A stretch of DNA of 64,000 nt from Centipeda noxia ATCC 43541 (GTDB taxonomy: Bacteria > Bacillota > Negativicutes > Selenomonadales > Selenomonadaceae): contig NZ_GG749279.1 in NCBI RefSeq assembly GCF_000160555.1, forward strand, positions 190,413-254,412, written 5' to 3'. Of the stretch, positions 57,953 through 64,000 are shown in pieces. The notes beneath the pieces were generated by a model. It saw nothing but the letters and a program-made list of their open reading frames with translations. It did not search any database and was not told the origin of the DNA. Made by a program: the position numbers and the translations under genes. Positions within the stretch are counted from its first letter, which is position 1; the number at the start of each line of letters is the position of its first letter.

Positions 57953-59302
57953 ATGTCCGACATGAAACAGTATGTAAATGAAATTCTCGATCTTGTATCG
58001 AAGCGCGATCCTGATCAAAAGCAATTTAAAAACACAGTCGCGGAGGTTCTGACATCTGTCGTCCCCCTTTTGGAAAAACATCCGGAATACAAAGCACATA
58101 AGATCCTGGAGCGTATGATTGAGCCGGAGCGCATTGTCTCATTTCGTGTGCCATGGGTGGATGACAAGGGCGAGATTCAGGTCAACCGCGGTTACCGCGT
58201 GCAGATGTCCAGCACAATTGGACCGTATAAGGGCGGTCTTCGCTTCCATCCGAGCGTAACGCTCGATATTCTGAAATTCCTTGCCTTTGAGCAGGTATAC
58301 AAGAATGCACTGACTGGACTCCCGATCGGCGGAGCCAAGGGTGGTTCGGACTTCGATCCGCACGGTCGTTCGGACAATGAAGTGATGAAGTTCTGCCAGA
58401 GCTTCATGACGGAACTCTATCGGCATATCGGTCCGAATGTCGATGTTCCGGCAGGCGATATCGGCGTCGGCGGACGCGAGATCGGCTACCTCTTTGGCCA
58501 GTACAAGCGTATTCGCGACTCCTATGACGCGGGCGTTCTGACCGGAAAGCGTATCGATTATTGGGGCAGTCTCGCACGTACGGAGGCGACGGGATACGGT
58601 CTTCTCTACTTCGTAAAGAATATGCTGGACGCGAAGGGCATTGACCTTGCGGGAAAGACGGTTGTGGTCTCCGGTGCCGGCAATGTTGCGACCTATGCTA
58701 TCGAAAAGGCGCAGGAATTTGGGGCGAAGGTTGTGACCTGCTCGGATTCCAACGGCTATATTTATGATCCTGACGGAATCGATCTTGCGGCGCTCAAAGA
58801 GATCAAGGAAGTGCGCCGCGCCCGCATCAAAGAGTATGCAGGTACGCATCCGAATGCCGAGTATCATGAGGGCTGCCATGGGATCTGGTCAGTCAAATGT
58901 GATATTGCACTCCCCTGCGCGACGCAGAACGAAATCGATCTGGAGGCGGCAAAGCTGCTTGTTGCGGGCGGTGTTCAGGCAGTCGGTGAGGGAGCTAATA
59001 TGCCTTCGTCTCTTGATGCCATTGCATATTTTCAGAGCCATCACGTCCTCTTTGCCCCGGCAAAGGCTGCCAATGCGGGCGGTGTCGCAGTCTCTGCCCT
59101 CGAAATGTCGCAGAACTCTGAGCGCCGTCAGTGGACGTTTGAGAAGGTGGATACCCGTCTCAAGAAGATTATGGCAAATATTTACAACAGCGCAAAGAAG
59201 AACGCCGAGCTCTATGCGGATCCCGATGATCTCGTCGCCGGCGCAAACATTACTGCCTTTGCAAAGGTTGCAGATGTTATGCTTGCACACGGCTTGGTGT
59301 AA
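57953..59302 (+). CDS. gdhA: Glutamate dehydrogenase (NADP-type)
   Basis: A 449-residue hexameric glutamate dehydrogenase that assimilates ammonia into 2-oxoglutarate. Substrate-site motif: SSTIGPYKGGLRFHPSV, and LPIGGAKGGSDFDPHG contains the catalytic lysine. The Rossmann domain has KTVVVSGAGNVATYAIEKAQ. The length and sequence are those of the small NADP-dependent class. It stands alone between terminators. Confidence 0.97.
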   Translation: MSDMKQYVNEILDLVSKRDPDQKQFKNTVAEVLTSVVPLLEKHPEYKAHKILERMIEPERIVSFRVPWVDDKGEIQVNRGYRVQMSSTIGPYKGGLRFHPSVTLDILKFLAFEQVYKNALTGLPIGGAKGGSDFDPHGRSDNEVMKFCQSFMTELYRHIGPNVDVPAGDIGVGGREIGYLFGQYKRIRDSYDAGVLTGKRIDYWGSLARTEATGYGLLYFVKNMLDAKGIDLAGKTVVVSGAGNVATYAIEKAQEFGAKVVTCSDSNGYIYDPDGIDLAALKEIKEVRRARIKEYAGTHPNAEYHEGCHGIWSVKCDIALPCATQNEIDLEAAKLLVAGGVQAVGEGANMPSSLDAIAYFQSHHVLFAPAKAANAGGVAVSALEMSQNSERRQWTFEKVDTRLKKIMANIYNSAKKNAELYADPDDLVAGANITAFAKVADVMLAHGLV

Positions 59303-59329
59303 GAAAAGCATATTAAAAAATCGTATTGA

Positions 59330-59355
59330 AAAAAGCTGCTGTGGCAGCTTTTTTT
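59330..59355 (+). terminator. Terminator after gdhA
   Basis: AAAAAGCTGC (59330-59339) and GCAGCTTTTT (59344-59353), loop TGTG, followed by TT. A compact intrinsic terminator. Confidence 0.88.
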
Positions 59356-59375
59356 GTGCAGAATACCGGGAACTA

Positions 59376-59384
59376 TGCTATAAT
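59376..59384 (+). promoter_or_regulatory. uppP promoter (extended -10)
   Basis: TGCTATAAT, a consensus extended -10, 50 bases before the uppP start. No convincing -35, as in other promoters in this window. Confidence 0.6.
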
Positions 59385-59433
59385 AGGCAGGATTTTATCG
59401 GCGTTTTCCTTATGAGGGAGGATTATATTTACT

Positions 59434-60279
59434 GTGGGTATTGCATTTATGGAGCTGGTGAAGGTTGCTGTTCTGGGGATTGTAGAGGGGGTGACGGAAT
59501 GGCTGCCGGTATCCAGTACGGGCCATATGATCCTCGTCGATGAGTTCATCCGTCTCGACGTGTCGACGGCGTTTATGGATATGTTTCTCGTCGTAATCCA
59601 ACTTGGCGCAATTCTCGCTGTCGTAGTCCTGAATGTCGGCAAGCTCAACCCGTTTCTCACGAGTAAATCGAGGCAGGAGCGGCGCGAGACATTTGATCTC
59701 TGGGGAAAGGTTATTGTTGCATGTCTTCCGGCAGCAGTGATCGGACTTGCTTTTAATAAATATATGGAAGAGCATTTTATGAATGCCCCAGTCGTTGCCG
59801 CTATGCTGATCCTCTATGGCATCCTGTTTATCATTGTCGAACGATGGAACAAACGACGCGTGCCGCGTGTAGAGAGCCTTGCCCAACTGGATTATCGCAC
59901 GGCATTCATCATCGGCATATTCCAGGTGCTCTCTCTCGTACCTGGAACGAGCCGTTCGGGTGCAACCATTCTCGGCGGCATTATCTTCGGTGCGAGCCGT
60001 TATGTTGCAACAGAGTTTACCTTCTTCCTTGCGATTCCCGTCATGTTTGGGGCGTCTTTTTTGAAGCTTGTGAAATTTGGATGGAATTACTCTCGGACGG
60101 AACTCGTAATTCTTGGCGTTGGCATGGCAACGGCGTTCATTGTGTCCATCCTCTCGATCCGTTTCCTCCTCCGTTATATCAAACGCAACGATTTTACGGT
60201 GTTCGGCTGGTATCGCATTGCGCTCGGCATCGTCGTATTCGCCTATCTCTTTATTATCGGCGATCCGACGAAAGGGTAA
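59434..60279 (+). CDS. uppP: Undecaprenyl-diphosphatase
   Basis: A 281-residue multi-pass membrane enzyme (BacA/UppP) recycling undecaprenyl pyrophosphate for cell-wall synthesis. Motif 1: EGVTEWLPVSSTGHM near 20; motif 2: LVPGTSRSGATILGG near 175. About eight membrane segments are visible. The GTG at 59434 and the ATG at 59449 are both possible starts. Four bases before pth. Confidence 0.95.
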   Translation: MGIAFMELVKVAVLGIVEGVTEWLPVSSTGHMILVDEFIRLDVSTAFMDMFLVVIQLGAILAVVVLNVGKLNPFLTSKSRQERRETFDLWGKVIVACLPAAVIGLAFNKYMEEHFMNAPVVAAMLILYGILFIIVERWNKRRVPRVESLAQLDYRTAFIIGIFQVLSLVPGTSRSGATILGGIIFGASRYVATEFTFFLAIPVMFGASFLKLVKFGWNYSRTELVILGVGMATAFIVSILSIRFLLRYIKRNDFTVFGWYRIALGIVVFAYLFIIGDPTKG

Positions 60280-60282
60280 TAC

Positions 60283-60918
60283 ATGAAAATTATTGCAGGA
60301 CTCGGCAATCCCGGTGCGGAATATGCCAAGACAAAGCACAATGTTGGCTTTATGCTCATGGATGCGCTTGCGGCGCATCTGAATGCAGCGTCATGGAGGG
60401 AGGCTTTTCATTCTCTTGTTCTGGAAGTTCGCATCGGCGGGGAAAAAGTATTCCTTGTAAAGCCGCTGACCTATATGAATAACAGCGGGGAAGCTCTCGG
60501 ACCAATGCTTTCCTATTATAAACTCGATACGGAGGATCTCGTTGTCGCTCACGATGATATGGATATCCCGGCAGGCACGGTTCGTATCCGGAAGAAGGGC
60601 GGCTCGGGCGGACACAACGGTATTAAGTCCATTATCGCCCATGTTGGGAGCGAGAATTTTGCCCGTGTCCGTATTGGCATCGGTCGTCCGCCTGCAGGGT
60701 GGAGCGTCATCAATCACGTGCTTGCGCCGTTTTCGGCAGAAGATGTGCCGCGGATTCGCGAGGCGATCGACTATTTGCTGCCCGCGATGGAGTGCATCGC
60801 GCAAGACGGTACAGATCTCGCGATGAATCGCTACAATCCGCATAAGAAAAAGGCGCGAAAACAAGAGGGAAGCCATGAAGCCCAACAAGAAGAAAATTCG
60901 TCCGCGTCGGGCGAATGA
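60283..60918 (+). CDS. pth: Peptidyl-tRNA hydrolase
   Basis: A 211-residue enzyme releasing peptides from stalled peptidyl-tRNA. The active-site His is at 19 (KTKHNVGFMLMD) with Asp in HDDMDIPAGTVRI. KPLTYMNNSGEAL and GSGGHNGIKSI are family motifs. The extra Lys/Arg-rich C-terminal tail (KKKARKQEGSHEAQQEENSS) lies in the 44-base overlap with the next gene. Confidence 0.95.
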   Translation: MKIIAGLGNPGAEYAKTKHNVGFMLMDALAAHLNAASWREAFHSLVLEVRIGGEKVFLVKPLTYMNNSGEALGPMLSYYKLDTEDLVVAHDDMDIPAGTVRIRKKGGSGGHNGIKSIIAHVGSENFARVRIGIGRPPAGWSVINHVLAPFSAEDVPRIREAIDYLLPAMECIAQDGTDLAMNRYNPHKKKARKQEGSHEAQQEENSSASGE

Positions 60919-62149
60919 GATCACAGCCGTCTATGCGGACCGCAGCGGCAGTATCTGCGAGGCAGACGACCTGCGCGCACTTGGACGCATCGGTGCCCAC
61001 AATGTTCCCATCACGTCTGGGGAATTGATCCCTCTTCCTGACAGCGCTGATCTCATGTTTATGCCGGCACACACTGCCGTTGGGATGAACGGTGCAGGAG
61101 AGGAGGCGGAGATTGTCGGGACTGCCGTCGCAGCGATTCTTCCGCAAGGCTATACGCGCACCTATCTTCCTGCATTTCACCGTGCGCCGGACGCTGCGCC
61201 CCTGCCGCTCTACGGATATACGGCTGTCGTCTCCTATCGCGGAGAACTGTGTGTTACAGCGGTCTATACGGACGAAAATGAGAAATGGGACCCTGCCAAC
61301 TATAATGGAAAAGAATTGAAGAGGCTCGTGCGCAGAACGATGAAGGAGCTGCCGGATAATCGGATTGTGGAGCAGGTGGGGAACTGTTCAATAAACTATC
61401 ACTGCCTGACTGCTCAAAATCTCTTTTATCGGCGTTGGGAGTGCGGTGTTCCGACATCTCCCGTGTGCAATGCGAATTGTCTCGGCTGTATCTCCCTTCA
61501 GAGTTCGGAGTGCTGTCCCTCTCCGCAGGAGCGGATTACATTCGCCCCGACTGCAGAGGAAATCGCCGAGGTCGGTATCTACCATCTCTCGATTGCACCG
61601 GACGGCATTATCAGTTTCGGACAGGGATGTGAGGGAGAGCCGTCGCTTGCAGCCGACCGCATCGCAGAGGGCATTCGAAGAATCCGTGCCGTAACGCCGC
61701 GTGGTCAGATCAATATGAACTCCAACGCCGGATTCCCGCAGGGAATGAAGAAGATTGTCGATGCAGGATTGGATTCGCTGCGCGTCTCCATTATCAGTGC
61801 ACGCGAGGAAAGTTATGACGCATATTATCGTGCAAGCTATCCGCTCGACAATGTAAAGGAATCCTTGCGCTATGCGCTTGACCACGATGTCTATGTCTCG
61901 CTGAACTTGCTCCATTTTCCGGGGTTTACGGACCGTGTGGAGGAACTGGCGGCCTGGCAGGAGTTTTTCCGCGTGCTGCCGGTTCAGATGATACAGATGC
62001 GGAACCTGAACATTGATCCGACGCTGTTTCTCCGAACCATGCCGGAGGCGGAGAGCGATCCCGTCGGAACAAAGAACTTTATGGACACACTGCATGCTGA
62101 GTTTCCGCAGCTTGTCATCGGCAGTTTCAGTCACTATGTCAATGTGTAA
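60875..62149 (+). CDS. Radical SAM protein, function unknown
   Basis: A 424-residue radical SAM protein with the cluster motif C-x3-C-x2-C at Cys198, 202 and 205 (CNANCLGC). An unusual ~190-residue N-terminal region precedes the radical SAM core. A GEP-like motif is seen in QGCEGEPSL; the core continues INMNSNAGFPQG and LRVSIISAREESYDAYYRAS. Extra cysteines (SSECCPSP) follow the motif. The family occurs in Firmicutes, often unnamed; the substrate is unknown. Overlaps pth. Confidence 0.85.
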   Translation: MKPNKKKIRPRRANEITAVYADRSGSICEADDLRALGRIGAHNVPITSGELIPLPDSADLMFMPAHTAVGMNGAGEEAEIVGTAVAAILPQGYTRTYLPAFHRAPDAAPLPLYGYTAVVSYRGELCVTAVYTDENEKWDPANYNGKELKRLVRRTMKELPDNRIVEQVGNCSINYHCLTAQNLFYRRWECGVPTSPVCNANCLGCISLQSSECCPSPQERITFAPTAEEIAEVGIYHLSIAPDGIISFGQGCEGEPSLAADRIAEGIRRIRAVTPRGQINMNSNAGFPQGMKKIVDAGLDSLRVSIISAREESYDAYYRASYPLDNVKESLRYALDHDVYVSLNLLHFPGFTDRVEELAAWQEFFRVLPVQMIQMRNLNIDPTLFLRTMPEAESDPVGTKNFMDTLHAEFPQLVIGSFSHYVNV

Positions 62150-62153
62150 TTAA

Positions 62154-62182
62154 TTGACTTCTCGTGCGATATCGGATAGAAT
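62154..62182 (+). promoter_or_regulatory. glmS promoter
   Basis: -35 TTGACT (62154-62159), 17-bp spacer, -10 TAGAAT (62177-62182). Transcription would start near 62189, inside the terminator hairpin of the upstream gene, so the glmS transcript lacks its 5' arm and escapes termination. Confidence 0.75.
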
Positions 62183-62183
62183 G

Positions 62184-62218
62184 TCCCTGTGTATCATAGA
62201 TACATAGGGATTTCTTTT
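62184..62218 (+). terminator. Terminator of the uppP-pth-radical SAM operon
   Basis: TCCCTGTGTAT (62184-62194) pairs with ATACATAGGGA (62200-62210), one G-U pair, followed by TTTCTTTT. It overlaps the start of the glmS transcript. Confidence 0.8.
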
Positions 62219-62249
62219 ACGGAAAAGGGATAGGTTCTTACTATTTCTT

Positions 62250-62412
62250 AGCGCTGGCTCTGGAATGCAATTGGGTATTTCAGAGGACGAGGAGAAGGTT
62301 GTCGAGCCGTCAGCGGATGCCTTCCGGCATTACTCTGCCGAGAGTCTGCAGTCAAAGCGCAGGAGTGATCCTGCGGACAAAGCTGCAGTCGGAGTGAAAT
62401 CCCTGAGCGAAG
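62250..62412 (+). ncRNA. glmS ribozyme/riboswitch
   Basis: The glmS self-cleaving ribozyme, which uses glucosamine-6-phosphate as cofactor and lowers glmS mRNA when the product is plentiful. Matches to the conserved core: cleavage site A|GCGC at 62250/62251, GACGAGGAGAAGGTTGTCGA near 62286, GCGGATGCCTTCCGGC near 62313, and GTGAAATCCCTGAGCGAAG near 62393. The hairpins between (AGTCTGCAG...CTGCAGTC and GCGCAGGA...TCCTGCG) match the peripheral stems. It ends about 25 bases before the glmS start. Confidence 0.95.
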
Positions 62413-62436
62413 TGTTTTCGGTCAGGAGGTATTTTG

Positions 62437-64000
62437 TATGTGTGGAATTGTTGGTTATGTCGGGGACCGTCAGGCGGCGGAGTTCCTCTTGGACGGACTG
62501 TCCAAGCTGGAGTATCGCGGCTACGATTCAGCAGGGATTGCGGTCTACGACGGCGAGAAGATCTGTGTTGAAAAGAGCGTCGGGCGCCTTGCGGCACTGC
62601 GTGAGCAGATCAAAGGGCATGTGCCGATGGGGACTCTTGGTATCGGGCATACGCGCTGGGCTACGCACGGGCGTCCGTCGGATGTAAACGCTCATCCGCA
62701 TACGGATTGCCACGGCGATTTTGCAATTGTCCATAACGGCATCATCGAGAATTACCTTTCGCTTAAGGAAGATCTTGCGGCAAAGGGGCATGTGTTTAAG
62801 TCCGAGACAGATACAGAAGTAGTTGTGCACCTCTTGGAGGAGGTCTACAGCGGGGACTTCATTGCTGCGGTGCGTGAAGTCCTGCATCGGATTGAGGGCT
62901 CATATGCACTGGTATTTATGAGCCGCAGGCATCCGGATATGCTCCTGTGCACGAAGCAGGATAATCCTTTGATCATCGGACTCGGTGAGGGAGAGAACTT
63001 CATCGCCTCTGATATCCCTGCGATCATCGCACGCACGCGCCGCACCTATATTCTGGGCGACGGTGAGCTTGCCGTTGTCCGCAAGGACAGTGTCGAGGTT
63101 ATGGATCGTTCGGGAGCGCCCGTCTCAAAGAAAATCTTTGAGGTCACGTGGAATGCCGAGGCTGCAGAGAAGGGCGGATACGAGCACTTTATGCTCAAGG
63201 AGATTCACGATCAGCCCAAGGCGGTGCGCGATACGATGAGTCAGCGCATTACGAGCGGCAAGAAGGCGATCTCCTTTGAAGAACTCGGATGGGACGCTGC
63301 ATATCTTAATTCGTTCAACAAGATCTATATTGTTGCCTGCGGTACAGCATACCATGCGGGGCTTGTCGGCAAGTATTATATTGAAAAGCTGGCGCGCGTG
63401 CTCGTTGAAGTGGATGTCGCCTCGGAGTTCCGCTATCGCGATCCGATCGTTGATGAAAAGACACTTCTGATTGTGGTTTCGCAGTCCGGCGAGACGAGCG
63501 ATACGCTTGCGGCGCTGAAGGAGTCGAAACGCCGCGGAGCCAAGACGCTTGCCATTACGAATGTGGTCGGCTCATCCATTGCGCGTGAGGCGGATCAAGT
63601 TGTCTATACATGGGCCGGTCCTGAGATTGCTGTCGCGTCGACCAAGGCATATACGACGCAGCTTGTCCTCTTCTTTATGCTTGCGCTTTATATGGCAGAG
63701 ATCAAAGAAACGATTGCGCCGGAGCATACGGCTGAGCTTGTGACGCGTCTGCAGGAGATTCCGTCGCAGATCTCGGAGATCCTGTCGGATGTTGATCCGA
63801 TTAAGACCTTTGCAAAGCAGTATGGATTCAACGAGGACGTATTTTATATCGGCCGTGGACTGGACTATGCCGTTTCTCTGGAAGGTGCGCTCAAGCTTAA
63901 GGAGATTTCTTACATTCATGCCGAGGCATATGCTGCGGGTGAGCTAAAGCACGGCACGCTTGCACTGATCGTTGAGGGGGTTCCTGTGATCGCGCTTGCT
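62437..64000 (+). CDS. glmS: Glutamine-fructose-6-phosphate aminotransferase (partial)
   Basis: The first ~521 residues of GlmS; the window ends within the gene (normal length about 608). It makes glucosamine-6-phosphate for peptidoglycan and LPS. N-terminal glutaminase domain with catalytic Cys2 (MCGIVGYVG), LEYRGYDSAGIAV and GHTRWATHGRPSDVNAHPH. SIS domains follow from about 285 (IVACGTAYHAG, VSQSGETSDTLAALKESKRR, EIAVASTKAYTTQ). RBS TCAGGAGG; expression controlled by the upstream ribozyme. Confidence 0.97.

Noticed and set aside
62265..62687. An open frame across the glmS leader
   Set aside because: It lies over the glmS ribozyme and runs in a wrong frame into glmS.
1..64000. tRNA or rRNA genes, or tRNA-type attachment site
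   Set aside because: No cloverleaf or rRNA segment was recognised, and the prophage junctions lie in a protein gene.

Overview
The window looks like a chromosome segment of a Gram-negative-type Firmicute, most likely the Selenomonas/Centipeda group of the Negativicutes. This is inferred from the moderately high GC content, strong Shine-Dalgarno sites, a glmS ribozyme (typical of Firmicutes) and the gene content and order (SPINDLY-family O-GlcNAc transferase, dnaE, rluB-like, aroA-cmk-plsC, yycJ-htrA-rlmH, gdhA, uppP, pth, glmS). No search was run, so the genus is an inference.

About 42.2 kb (764-42945) is a complete-looking prophage inserted in the comM/yifB gene (Mg-chelatase-like ATPase). 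The host gene is split into a 5' part (1-768, stopped at the junction by a new TGA) and a 3' part (42942-43423). The two junctions share only CTTG, as expected for a large serine recombinase. Joining them restores the host frame (MNP|CPCG). The recombinase gene lies at the left end and its reading frame runs across the junction, so its C-terminal tail differs between the integrated and circular forms.

Prophage layout: (i) a leftward lysogeny block (5310-2505): XRE repressor, ImmA/IrrE-like peptidase, then five small secreted or membrane genes (secreted protein, membrane coiled coil, periplasmic rhodanese, Cys-rich exported protein, three-segment membrane protein), followed by the integrase; (ii) a divergent switch region with palindromic TAACGGA-type operators and a Cro-like gene; (iii) rightward early genes: YqaJ exonuclease, RecT, HNHc nuclease, DnaD-like initiator with internal repeats (candidate origin), DnaC-like loader, MazG-like protein, radical SAM protein, HNH, DUF1064, C5-cytosine methyltransferase, a truncated methyltransferase, an SSB chimera and an ArpU-like late regulator; (iv) an AT-rich membrane moron; (v) a late control region with three 11-bp repeats, an extended -10 and a leader hairpin; (vi) a short-tailed (podovirus) virion module like that of Bordetella BPP-1 and T7: TerS, TerL, portal, Bbp19-like, scaffold, capsid, Bbp16-like cement, tail tubular A and B, gp13/gp14-like, an NlpC/P60-bearing core protein, a 2882-residue polyvalent internal protein, fibre and accessory genes; (vii) lysis genes: XhlA-like, holin-like, amidase and a spanin-like candidate that fits a diderm host; (viii) a second AT-rich membrane moron next to attR.

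Host DNA to the right carries a YqfO-domain protein, a three-gene surface or flagellin glycosylation-like operon, dnaE, and a tightly overlapping run rluB-like / baiN-like / aroA / cmk / plsC. A yycJ / htrA / rlmH operon follows. Then come gdhA; uppP, pth and a radical SAM gene; and glmS under a glmS ribozyme, cut by the window end. I saw no tRNA, rRNA, CRISPR array, insertion sequence or reverse transcriptase.
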